A stretch of DNA of 10,326 nt from an uncultured Lachnospiraceae bacterium (GCA_910586715.1 CAJUJG010000077.1:1-10326), one strand, 5' to 3'. Numbered from the stretch's first letter, positions 1 to 6,665 are shown. Made by a program: numbers and translations. Notes: a model not told the origin generated them from the letters alone.

Positions 1-24
1 TGAGATGATTTTTTGTCAGATGTG

Positions 25-71
25 CATAAATTTATGAGGCGTACGTGGAACGTACATTGATGAAATTTATG
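25..71. repeat. Nested palindromes upstream of the tail-fibre gene
   Basis: CATAAATTTATG at 25-36 is a perfect 12-bp palindrome. Its left part (CATAAATTT, 25-33) also pairs with AAATTTATG at 63-71, and between them lies GTACGT-GGA-ACGTAC (41-55), a perfect 6-bp inverted repeat with a 3-nt centre. The stretch can therefore form either local hairpins or a longer two-part stem. No U-run follows, so it is not an obvious terminator. Role unknown; an RNA structure between late genes or a protein-binding site are both possible. Confidence 0.45.
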
Positions 72-115
72 TGATATGGCGGAAAATTAGCCACAAAGGC
101 AGGTGCAAGAGCGAT

Positions 116-129
116 TCCGAGAGTACATT
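116..129 (+). repeat. 14-bp repeat, left copy (inverted copy at 10301-10314)
   Basis: TCCGAGAGTACATT occurs here and, in inverted orientation, at 10301-10314 near the other end of the window. Bases beyond the 14 do not match. A 14-base inverted match in 10 kb is only mildly unlikely by chance, so the meaning is uncertain. Confidence 0.3.
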
Positions 130-153
130 TTATAAAAAAGGAGGCGTTTAAAA

Positions 154-2448
154 TTGAATAGTACAAAAACAAGCAGCCTGAGCTTTTACAACGAGCAAGG
201 TATTTTAACCCTGACTGCAAAACAGTTTGACACAGGACGCATGTTCGCATTTCATATTATGGATCATGATGTGCCTTTTGATTTGTCGGGCTGTACCGCA
301 TATCTTAGAATTGCCAAAGCAGACGGAACACAGTTTCAGGGACATGAATGCTGCACAGTTGAAGGCTCTCAGATTATTATCAGCACGTCTGCCGGAAACG
401 GAAATCAAATCCTTGCTGCCGCCGGAACAAATGTATGTGAACTGCATTTGAAGGACGCAAACGATATTGGACTTACTACATGGACGTTTCATATCGTTGT
501 GGAACCGCGTGTTCACGACGGAAGTCATATGTCTTCCATCGATTCTTATGATGTTCTTGACAACATGATTAATATGGAAAAGGAACGGATTGCAAACGAG
601 GAACAGCGGAAAGAAAACGAAGCGAACAGAAATACCGTTTTTGAACAGAAAATAGAGGAAACCAACGCTGTCATTACCGACTGCCGGCTGGTAATTGACG
701 CTGCCAATCAGAAGATTAGCAGCTTTGATGCAGAAATCAATGAAATTGTGGACGGAATAACTGATGAGGCACAGTCTTATGCCGACAATGCAAAGACTTC
801 CGAAACAAATGCGGCAAATGCTGCTTCCAGTGCAGCAGACAGTGCAGCTACTGCGTCGCAGAAAGCAGGCGACGCTGCCGCTTCTGCCGTTTTATCGCAA
901 AGTTATGCAGTCGGCGGAACGCAAAGCCGTGCAGGAGAAGATGTAGATAATGCGAAATATTACAGCGAGAAGTCACAGGAAACATTACAAAAGCTTCAGG
1001 AGACTACGGTTACGAGCATTAAAGGAAACGCTGAAAGTGCATATCGTACAGGGGATGTTAATATAACACCTGATAATATCGGGCTTGGAAACGTAAACAA
1101 TACATCTGATGAAAATAAACCTGTGTCCAACGCCCAGCGGACAGCCATCGATGCAAAGGTAAGCAAATCCGGCGATACAATGACAGGACCTTTAAACTTT
1201 GCCAATGCTACATGGAATGTAGTTGGAGATGATGTTGCTATAGGTGATATGAATGTAGCGGGCACTCTTTGTTTAAAGGGGCTAAATGGATATCCTGGGA
1301 TAAGGCTAATGGACTCAGCGGACAACGTGGTTGGTGAAGTCGTGCATACAGGAACGTATACTTCATTAAAGAAGTATACTATAGACCTATCGGGACAACC
1401 ATCATCGAACTTTTATTTTATTGAGTTTGCGGGTGTCCCCAACATGCGTATAGCTATAGATTGTGAAATTAGGTCAGACTCACGTATGTCAGGTGAGCCG
1501 TTTAACTGCAATTATGTGAAGTTCCAATATGTAAGCGGCGGTTGGTCAGATGTACCATCACACCTCGAAATACTCAATCACTCCACGCATGATAGTAGTG
1601 AGATATGCATTATGAGTATCGTGCGCGGTTATAAGTCAGGGCACGCAGGAATATACGTTCGAGGAAGCAATCGATACAATATTCTATGCAACTATCAACC
1701 TGTGCTGCATACATCTGGAGTAACATTGATTGATGAATATTTTCCTAGCGGAAATACAACATGTTACTATACAGGGTTTGATAGTGCCGGGGTCGATGTT
1801 AATTTTAATGAAAACCGAGCTAATTTCAGTTTATTGAATACTGAAATCCGTGCTCCTTTATTCAATGGTCCAGCGTCATCAATCCGTGACTGTGGGGATG
1901 GCAGAACTTTGACATTTAATTATAGTGCAGATGGTTTGGATGATCCAACATGGTTGGCAGCCTGGAATGGAAATGAGCTTAGGGGGGTAGCAGCAAGTAA
2001 ATATAAAGGTGGGGGGAGCGATATATATGCGAAAACATCGTATCATACCTTCGTTTGCAACACCTCAGGCGAATATGATTGGAATGATAATACTGTGAAC
2101 TATGACTGCATTCAATATAATAATGGTGTCATGATATTGCTACTCAATATAGCTGCATTTAGCGCGCATGGCACTGTATATGTTAATTTTCCAATTGCAT
2201 TCATAGACAGCCATTACTCGGTAAGTTCAGACGATATTCCGTTACTTCGGTTTTATGTGAAAGATTTCAATCATAGATACATAAATGAACGGCATACCAA
2301 TTATGGAATAAGTGATGTCGCAGGGATAAGGATAGGCAAAGAGAAGACTCGGTTGGTGCTGTATCGATTCGGGAGTTATTATGACGCGTATACAGAATGG
2401 GGAACTAGCTCACTAGATATACTAATAATAGGGAGGTGGAAATATTGA
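154..2448 (+). CDS. BppU-type baseplate / receptor-binding tail fibre protein
   Basis: Structural phage protein of 764 residues that likely sits at the tail tip and binds the host surface. It starts at TTG 154, eight bases after a strong AAGGAGG (139-145). Residues about 12-120 match the BppU N-terminal baseplate-attachment domain (tAKQFDTGRMFAFHI, vpFDLSG, AYLRIAKADG). Residues about 137-200 are charged and heptad-like (coiled coil), followed by an Ala/Ser-rich shaft (205-245), an AKYYSEKSQ segment (267-275), and a fibre repeat with the GLGNVNNTSDENKPVS and GDTMTGPL motifs (310-347) seen in many tail fibres. The C-terminal half is beta-rich; about 573-617 (SSIRDCGDGRTLTFNYS, WLAAWNGNELRG) is a recurrent fibre-tip segment, and the chain ends IIGRWKY, a common fibre ending. 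From about base 1240 the gene is more AT-rich, with more ATA and CGA codons, consistent with a swapped receptor-binding tip. It overlaps the next gene by one base. Confidence 0.88.
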   Translation: MNSTKTSSLSFYNEQGILTLTAKQFDTGRMFAFHIMDHDVPFDLSGCTAYLRIAKADGTQFQGHECCTVEGSQIIISTSAGNGNQILAAAGTNVCELHLKDANDIGLTTWTFHIVVEPRVHDGSHMSSIDSYDVLDNMINMEKERIANEEQRKENEANRNTVFEQKIEETNAVITDCRLVIDAANQKISSFDAEINEIVDGITDEAQSYADNAKTSETNAANAASSAADSAATASQKAGDAAASAVLSQSYAVGGTQSRAGEDVDNAKYYSEKSQETLQKLQETTVTSIKGNAESAYRTGDVNITPDNIGLGNVNNTSDENKPVSNAQRTAIDAKVSKSGDTMTGPLNFANATWNVVGDDVAIGDMNVAGTLCLKGLNGYPGIRLMDSADNVVGEVVHTGTYTSLKKYTIDLSGQPSSNFYFIEFAGVPNMRIAIDCEIRSDSRMSGEPFNCNYVKFQYVSGGWSDVPSHLEILNHSTHDSSEICIMSIVRGYKSGHAGIYVRGSNRYNILCNYQPVLHTSGVTLIDEYFPSGNTTCYYTGFDSAGVDVNFNENRANFSLLNTEIRAPLFNGPASSIRDCGDGRTLTFNYSADGLDDPTWLAAWNGNELRGVAASKYKGGGSDIYAKTSYHTFVCNTSGEYDWNDNTVNYDCIQYNNGVMILLLNIAAFSAHGTVYVNFPIAFIDSHYSVSSDDIPLLRFYVKDFNHRYINERHTNYGISDVAGIRIGKEKTRLVLYRFGSYYDAYTEWGTSSLDILIIGRWKY

Positions 2449-3116
2449 TGATGGACGATCGGTATATTATCTTTGATAAAAACTCGGGAGAGATCATTGG
2501 GATATATAATGATAAATCGGTTGCGCTATCGGTTTTGCAAAATGCTGACCATAGTGACTATTGCAAGAGCTCGAAATCAGCAATTGACGAAATTTTAAAT
2601 ATACATGTTACGATAGATGTATCAGTCGCATCAGGAGAATATATAGATGCTGACAGATTCATACATGTCGTAGAAGACACGTATGATCTCGAAAAATTGA
2701 ATAATTATAAGTCTGTATTACTTTCGGATATATCTAATATGTCGAATAGGTATAGTAGCCGCGGAATGGATATATTGATAGATGGTAACTACGTGCGATT
2801 CGAATTTAGTTATGGCGAACAACAGCGCATGAAAGAACTCATTGACAATTATGGAGATAGAAGTACTGTCTATTATGCGCCAAATGGTGGACACGAAACC
2901 GAATTCGCATATTCAGATATCAAACGAGCATATGCTGAACTATTTAATAATAAGAATCTGGTTTATATCTATACTGACATACTTAATAAATGGATCGAAG
3001 ACAATCTTACGTTAGAAGCATATGAGTCGAAGGAGGAAATGTACACATTCGGATATGTTAACGATGTTATTTTAAAGGAGGTAAACGAACGATATGAAAA
3101 GGTTAAATTATGTTAA
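2448..3116 (+). CDS. Phage tail-accessory protein of unknown function (possibly DUF4376-like)
   Basis: A 222-residue soluble, acidic protein with no signal peptide or membrane segment. I chose ATG 2448 because it overlaps the fibre stop (TGATG) and lies 11 bases after GGAGG (2432-2436); GTG 2436 and TTG 2445 in the same frame are alternatives. The N-terminal part (YIIFDKNSGEIIGIY) is typical of small proteins that follow tail-fibre genes. The middle (MDILIDGNYVRFEFSYGEQQRMKELIDNYG, given as residues about 107-135, then YYAPNGGHETEF and a helical stretch) loosely resembles DUF4376-type tail-associated domains; that resemblance is a recollection, not a match I could test. The position directly behind the fibre suggests a tail-fibre accessory or assembly role. 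Codon use is AT-rich like the fibre tip, so the two may have moved together. Confidence 0.7.
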   Translation: MMDDRYIIFDKNSGEIIGIYNDKSVALSVLQNADHSDYCKSSKSAIDEILNIHVTIDVSVASGEYIDADRFIHVVEDTYDLEKLNNYKSVLLSDISNMSNRYSSRGMDILIDGNYVRFEFSYGEQQRMKELIDNYGDRSTVYYAPNGGHETEFAYSDIKRAYAELFNNKNLVYIYTDILNKWIEDNLTLEAYESKEEMYTFGYVNDVILKEVNERYEKVKLC

Positions 3117-3810
3117 TAAACAGAGTAATCGCCTCTATATTCTCCACTTTCCTGGACACGGCTTAGGCGATTTTCTCAACATTATAGATGATAACATGGA
3201 TAGGCATATTACTATCTCTAGTGATATATCTATTATATCCACGATGAATCGGCATTGCTGGGATAATTCTCCAATACGAGACCAGTGCGCACGCAATAAC
3301 ATTCCAATATGTAATACGGCACTCGAAGAAAAAGACTGGTCAAACCCGTTAAAAATAAAGCATTCACTGATATGCCTTGAACAGGCAACAACCGAATATG
3401 CATTGCTAGTTGATGGCAGGGATGTTGTCATTGTACAGGATCTTGATGATGAATTTATTGAGAAATTCAAGAAGTTCAATAAACCCATCCTTTACAACGG
3501 AACACCTGCGGCGTACCCAAAAGTTCCGATAGAACCATTGGAGGAACTTTTCCAAATCAGGGGAAAACAGAAATTCCTCAATGCCGGTGTATGTTTTGGA
3601 GAGGTGGAAGCATTAAAAACATTTTACACAAGATGTGCGGAAATATCAGCAACACTTCCTGACAATAAATCCGAACAGCTTATCGTCAGAATGGCTAGGC
3701 AGGAAATGAAAGATCTTGTTGCAATCGATCATAATAATGAACTATTCAGAATCTGTCATCCGTATGACACTGTAATCAAAGAAGAAGCTGATAAAATCAT
3801 ATTAATTTAG
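3094..3810 (+). CDS. GT-A-fold glycosyltransferase, PLOD/procollagen-type
   Basis: Predicted sugar transferase of 238 residues. Start ATG 3094 follows AAAGGAGGT (3074-3082) and overlaps the preceding gene by 23 bases, so the two are probably co-transcribed. The motif order fits the glycosyltransferase domain of lysyl hydroxylases and related collagen galactosyl/glucosyltransferases: EYALLVDGRDVVIV with D107-x-x-D110 as the metal/nucleotide-sugar DxD-like site, then KFNKPILYNGTPAAYP (about 127-142), FLNAGVCFGE (161-170, family 'LNSG-G'), SEQLIVRMA (193-201, family DDQ), and ID-x-x-x-x-LFR (211-219). No signal peptide or membrane segment, so it is cytoplasmic. Family knowledge gives sugar transfer from a nucleotide sugar; the acceptor is unknown. 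Lying between fibre and lysin, it may glycosylate the fibre or modify host surface glycans (inference). Confidence 0.72.
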   Translation: MKRLNYVNKQSNRLYILHFPGHGLGDFLNIIDDNMDRHITISSDISIISTMNRHCWDNSPIRDQCARNNIPICNTALEEKDWSNPLKIKHSLICLEQATTEYALLVDGRDVVIVQDLDDEFIEKFKKFNKPILYNGTPAAYPKVPIEPLEELFQIRGKQKFLNAGVCFGEVEALKTFYTRCAEISATLPDNKSEQLIVRMARQEMKDLVAIDHNNELFRICHPYDTVIKEEADKIILI

Positions 3811-3888
3811 CCTACATAGTTCCAGTACAATAAATACCGCAAATACATCCTTATTCAAAAACAAAATTTATATAAAAATATCACACTC

Positions 3889-3893
3889 AGGAG
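3889..3893 (+). promoter_or_regulatory. Ribosome binding site of the lysin gene
   Basis: AGGAG ends eight bases before ATG 3902 and fixes the lysin start. The upstream gap (3811-3888) is very AT-rich but I see no convincing -35/-10 pair in it. Confidence 0.6.
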
Positions 3894-3901
3894 AAACTCA
3901 T

Positions 3902-4444
3902 ATGAAAAAAGGAATCGACCTCGCAAAATGGAACAAAGTAGCTGACTACCAATCCGTCAAAAACGCAGGCGTCCAATTTGCAATTATAAAAGTAATCAAC
4001 TCCCAAAACAAACCCGACAGCCGCTTTCATGAACATGTCAGCGGCATGCTCGGCGCAGGAATCCCAATCATCGGCGGCTACACCTACTCTTACGCCAACA
4101 CGGCGGACAAGGCAAGGAGAGCCGCCGATGCCTTTGTAAAAACAGCAGGACCGCAAAACATCACTGCCCTATGGCTTGATTTGGAGGACAACGCTGTCAA
4201 AGGTCTTGGCAGCAACATTTTAAACATCATAAGCATTTACCAAAGCAGCGCACAGGATGCCGGTATGCATTTCGGCATCTACACAGGCGCGGCGTACTAC
4301 AATCCGTACCTGAAACCCTACGCAACGGAAATCGCAGATATTCCCATTTGGTGGGCGCGATACCCTTATACAAAGGAGCACACAATTACGGCAGACGGAA
4401 TTGTCGGAAAAATGACACGATTCATGTGGAAAAAGATCTGTTAG
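3902..4444 (+). CDS. GH25 lysozyme (endolysin), C-terminally truncated chimera
   Basis: Muramidase of glycoside hydrolase family 25, the phage lysis enzyme that cuts the MurNAc-GlcNAc bond, 180 residues. Visible family signatures are KGIDLAKW (D6, active-site strand 1), IIGGYTYSYA (56-65), WLDLEDN (91-97, the catalytic D93/E95 pair), HFGIYTGAAYY (123-133) and IPIWWARYP (147-155). After KEHTITAD (158-165) a normal GH25 would continue into the final strands with a WQYSS-like and a GxVDLN-like motif; here it reads instead DGIVGKMTRFMW and stops. DGIVGKMT looks like the core of a PG_binding_1 domain (DGIxGxxT), so an in-frame deletion seems to have joined mid-GH25 to a cell-wall-binding remnant. 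There is no signal peptide, as is usual for holin-dependent endolysins, and no holin is seen in this window. Activity is doubtful because a late barrel strand and its conserved Asp are gone. Confidence 0.85.
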   Translation: MKKGIDLAKWNKVADYQSVKNAGVQFAIIKVINSQNKPDSRFHEHVSGMLGAGIPIIGGYTYSYANTADKARRAADAFVKTAGPQNITALWLDLEDNAVKGLGSNILNIISIYQSSAQDAGMHFGIYTGAAYYNPYLKPYATEIADIPIWWARYPYTKEHTITADGIVGKMTRFMWKKIC

Positions 4445-4468
4445 AAAGGGACATCTGCCCCTTTCTAA
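4441..4468. terminator. Hairpin between convergent lysin and DUF262 genes
   Basis: TTAGAAAGGG (4441-4450) pairs perfectly with CCCTTTCTAA (4459-4468) around an 8-nt loop. The lysin stop TAG lies inside the left arm and the opposing DUF262 stop begins at 4469 right after the right arm. On the - strand the stem is followed after a short gap by a run of five T; on the + strand there is no U-run. Likely a shared, possibly bidirectional terminator, stronger for the leftward operon. Confidence 0.6.
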
Positions 4469-5836
4469 TCATTCACCGCAAAACAAATCAAAATCCTTTC
4501 GCATATGCAGATAGTTCTTCCTTTGGTCCGCAAAATATGTCTTATTTTTCTTCGCATACACCTTCATCCATTCATCCAAATCCCTGTCTTCCTTGTAAGA
4601 GAATGCCACCATTGCCAACAGCGATAACCGGTTTTGCTCGTCGCGCAGCTTAGAGCCTGTCCGGATTGCCGCATTTTCCAAATCGTCCAGCGTCTCGCGA
4701 TAAAGTCCCATATCCGTTTCTAACGTATCCGCATCAATACCGACCATTTCCGATAAAAAGGCGCACTCATACATCTGTGTACCCGTGCTCTCCTGTTCCC
4801 GTAAAAATTCCTGCATCAGATTTTCCAGCATATCCAGTTTCGCAGCGATAACCGGTTTGTCCTTTGTACATTTTTTCCTGTCAATCTCATCAAACAACAG
4901 CCCACTGCCATTCACCCTTGTATGCCTGTAAACACCCTGAAATGCTCTCAAAAACGCCGCAAACTCCTTATCCCCACGTCCAAAGCCTGTAAAGCGGTCA
5001 AACAGGGTCAAAAAAATAAAAGAGTCCTTTTTATTAAAAATACTTTTTATATCGTCCGTAACAATTTTTTCCAGCCTTCGAAGATTATCCGCAAGACGCC
5101 CAAACTCCTCTTTTGCCGCATGGCTGTTCAGATATTTGCACAGCTCTTTCGGTTGTTTTTTCCACTTGTCAAAGTGATTGGTGCACATAACCGTTTCGAT
5201 AATAGCTCTCTCTACAACACCCTTTGTTTTATCCTGCTCCGAATAATCGCTGCAGTCACGAAAAAAACTGCTGCCCGAAATCTCACGGATATAACCGGCA
5301 AAATTATCAATAAAGGTAAATGCCTTCTGATCCGTGTTCATCGGCGTATGGTTGTTGTATCTTTTAATATATTTTGAAATCTTGTGATTATCGCAGTCCT
5401 CATGGATAATCGTTTCTATTTGGTATTCATTAAACTTCTTTTGCAGTTCTTCCGGAAGTTTTTCGTACGTTTTATTCCGAATATCAAACACGGCGTCCTC
5501 CCATGTTATGTTCCCCTTTCTGTCTTTGATTTTTTTCTTATACGTTATCATCGAATCGGCAACAGCTGCCGTAATCTTATAGTTTCCGTATCGAAACCGA
5601 TGCAGGGCGGCGCTTCTCTGCCCGCCGTCTGCAATATGGAGCTGCGAATTGTTTTCCTCGCCAAGTATAATCGGTGGAATATACTCGTCCATCAGCACCG
5701 TCACTACCAACTCGTTAATCTGTTCATTGCTCCACACAAAATGCCTTTGTACATCTGCATTGTTGCAAATATCCTTTTCTTCAACCTTATCCAAGTACAT
5801 CTCCAATGTATACGTCTGTCTGCGTGGTCTTGCCAT
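4469..5836 (-). CDS. DUF262 (GmrSD N-terminal / ParB-like) domain protein
   Basis: A 455-residue protein whose N-terminus fits DUF262, a ParB/sulfiredoxin-like fold used in GmrSD type IV restriction enzymes and other phage-defence proteins for nucleotide binding and DNA attack. Motifs: VQRHFVWSNEQINELVVTVL (about 29-48, family 'R-x-y-x-W ... l-x-S'), YIPPIIL (52-58), then HIADGGQRSAAL (67-78), the family's DGQQR loop with Gly in place of the first Gln. The rest is mainly helical and charged. No HNH (DUF1524) nuclease motif is visible, so this is not a fused GmrSD. Start ATG 5836 follows AAAGGAGG (5853-5846) by nine bases; it lies 34 bases behind the sigma-like gene and is probably its operon partner. 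Its stop abuts a hairpin. DNA- or nucleotide-dependent role is inferred from family only. Confidence 0.78.
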   Translation of the reverse strand: MARPRRQTYTLEMYLDKVEEKDICNNADVQRHFVWSNEQINELVVTVLMDEYIPPIILGEENNSQLHIADGGQRSAALHRFRYGNYKITAAVADSMITYKKKIKDRKGNITWEDAVFDIRNKTYEKLPEELQKKFNEYQIETIIHEDCDNHKISKYIKRYNNHTPMNTDQKAFTFIDNFAGYIREISGSSFFRDCSDYSEQDKTKGVVERAIIETVMCTNHFDKWKKQPKELCKYLNSHAAKEEFGRLADNLRRLEKIVTDDIKSIFNKKDSFIFLTLFDRFTGFGRGDKEFAAFLRAFQGVYRHTRVNGSGLLFDEIDRKKCTKDKPVIAAKLDMLENLMQEFLREQESTGTQMYECAFLSEMVGIDADTLETDMGLYRETLDDLENAAIRTGSKLRDEQNRLSLLAMVAFSYKEDRDLDEWMKVYAKKNKTYFADQRKNYLHMRKDFDLFCGE

Positions 5837-5870
5837 ATGTATCCGCCTCCTTTACCAATTCTTCCTTTTA

Positions 5871-6428
5871 TTAAAACAAAATTGAAACATTCCTATAGGA
5901 ATGGATTGCCGCATTGCAGTCGGCATACTGCTTCTCACTGATTTTCAGCGTTTCTTTAATTTCATCGGAAGCATAGCCATCCGCCGCAAGCTGCAAAACT
6001 TCCCTTTGAAGCTTTGAAAGCTTACGCAAATACAGCATTGTCCGCATCCCGTATCCTTGTCCCATCTTTTCAAAAACCGCATTTTCCATATCAAACCGGT
6101 CTGCTATCAAATCACCGACGGTAAGTCCGGTATCATCACCGGCGGGCGCATCAATCGAAACAGACATTCTGTCTGCCTTGCGCTTTTCGCAGTTTATTTT
6201 TGACATTTCCGTTTTTATTTTGTTTGATAAACATGCATATAAAAATACGTCAAACGCCTCAATATCCTCACACCGCCTCATGGCATCCACAAACACTTCA
6301 TTTGCAAGCGAATAAAAGTCGTCCCTGTCCTTATCCGACAAACCGCCGAATTTTGACAGGATTTTATCGACCAAACCACGAAGCTTTTTGGCATTATCCG
6401 CATAATATGCTTTCAATAATTCTTCCAT
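5871..6428 (-). CDS. Sigma-70 family (ECF-like) RNA polymerase sigma factor
   Basis: A 185-residue protein with the two-domain layout of small sigma factors, expected to direct RNA polymerase to specific promoters. Region 2 is at about 35-86 (DDFYSLANEVFVDAMRR, FDVFLYACLSNKIKTEMSK), followed by a linker with SIDAPAGDDTGLTVGDLIAD (91-110) like the 'S-L-D-x-x-x-x-D-x-x-L-x-D' linker of sigma factors. Region 4 is at about 132-182 (LRKLSKLQREVLQLAADGYASDEIKETLKISEKQYAD), a clear helix-turn-helix. Start ATG 6428 has AGGAAAGGA just upstream. It is the first gene of the leftward operon, with a near-consensus promoter, and is divergent from the RNA polymerase-like gene. Whether it serves host RNA polymerase or the neighbouring single-chain polymerase cannot be told from sequence. 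Region 4 ends close to the C-terminus, so the protein appears complete. Confidence 0.75.
   Translation of the reverse strand: MEELLKAYYADNAKKLRGLVDKILSKFGGLSDKDRDDFYSLANEVFVDAMRRCEDIEAFDVFLYACLSNKIKTEMSKINCEKRKADRMSVSIDAPAGDDTGLTVGDLIADRFDMENAVFEKMGQGYGMRTMLYLRKLSKLQREVLQLAADGYASDEIKETLKISEKQYADCNAAIHSYRNVSILF
5888..5903 (-). promoter_or_regulatory. 16-bp perfect palindrome, possible attenuator between sigma-like and DUF262 genes
   Basis: CATTCCTATAGGAATG is fully palindromic and lies in the last codons of the sigma-like gene. In the leftward transcript it can fold as a 6-bp stem with a UAUA loop, followed by a U-rich stretch (UUUCAAUUUUGUUUU). That is the layout of a weak intrinsic terminator placed just before the downstream gene, which could lower DUF262 expression. 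It could also be a chance result of the codons. Confidence 0.35.
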
Positions 6429-6528
6429 AATAAAATTCCTTTCCTGTCCAAATATAACATCATTCCAAACAAATCAGCCGGCTTTTCGTTTTTCCTGAAT
6501 ATTGTCTTTTTGTTTTATAAGTAAATTT

Positions 6529-6557
6529 AGTATAGAAAACATGTTCGCATTTGTCAA
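6529..6557 (-). promoter_or_regulatory. Sigma-A-type promoter for the sigma-like/DUF262 operon
   Basis: Reading leftward, the -35 is TTGACA (6557-6552, perfect), the spacer is exactly 17 nt, and the -10 is TATACT (6534-6529, 5 of 6). Transcription would start near 6522, giving a leader of about 95 nt before ATG 6428. This is the best promoter in the window and suggests expression by the host's main sigma factor, including from a dormant prophage. Confidence 0.7.
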
Positions 6558-6580
6558 TCCCTTTTTCTCGAACTTTCGTT

Positions 6581-6609
6581 TGTAATTTTTTTAGTAATTT
6601 CGAATTACA
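6581..6609. promoter_or_regulatory. Operator-like dyad in the divergent intergenic region
   Basis: GTAATTTCGAATTAC (6594-6608) is a 6-bp inverted repeat around TCG. A further copy of the half site, TGTAATTT, lies at 6581-6588, so the AATTACA arm at 6603-6609 can also pair with TGTAATT at 6581-6587. Paired and repeated half sites between divergent genes suggest a binding site for a regulator, perhaps one of the DNA-binding proteins encoded here (inference). Confidence 0.4.
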
Positions 6610-6627
6610 AAAACAGAACTATATATT
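6599..6627 (+). promoter_or_regulatory. Weak candidate promoter for the polymerase operon
   Basis: TATATT (6622-6627) is a fair -10 (5 of 6), 17 nt after TTCGAA (6599-6604), which matches TTGACA at only three positions. The -35 element overlaps the dyad at 6594-6608. No better rightward pair was found, so the operon may need an activator or an alternative sigma factor. Confidence 0.25.
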
Positions 6628-6659
6628 AGACACACACAACCGTACAGACAATCGAAAAT

Positions 6660-6665
6660 GGAGGA
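6660..6665 (+). promoter_or_regulatory. Ribosome binding site that selects the TTG start of the polymerase gene
   Basis: GGAGGA lies seven bases before TTG 6673, the usual spacing. The in-frame ATG at 6658 overlaps this motif and has no ribosome binding site of its own, so TTG 6673 is preferred. Confidence 0.65.

Noticed and set aside
154..2448. Diversity-generating retroelement acting on the fibre tip
   Set aside because: No reverse transcriptase and no template/variable repeat pair are visible in the window.
3135..3488. Minus-strand 117-codon frame within the glycosyltransferase gene
   Set aside because: Antisense to a gene with clear family motifs; no start signals.
3851..3875. Promoter before the lysin (TTATTC ... 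TATATA)
   Set aside because: The -35 match is poor and the whole gap is AT-rich, so TATA-like strings are expected by chance.
4348..4653. Frameshifted continuation of the lysin
   Set aside because: The other frames after 4390 carry no GH25 or cell-wall-binding residues, and the 3' part is antisense DUF262, so a simple frameshift does not restore the lysin.
4922..5941. Plus-strand open frames of 151 and 185 codons opposite the DUF262 gene
   Set aside because: They are the antisense of a well-supported DUF262 coding region, lack ribosome binding sites and read as low-complexity hydrophobic/basic protein.
6429..6657. CRISPR array or tRNA gene in the largest intergenic gap
   Set aside because: No regular repeats and no cloverleaf; the gap is explained by divergent promoters and a dyad.
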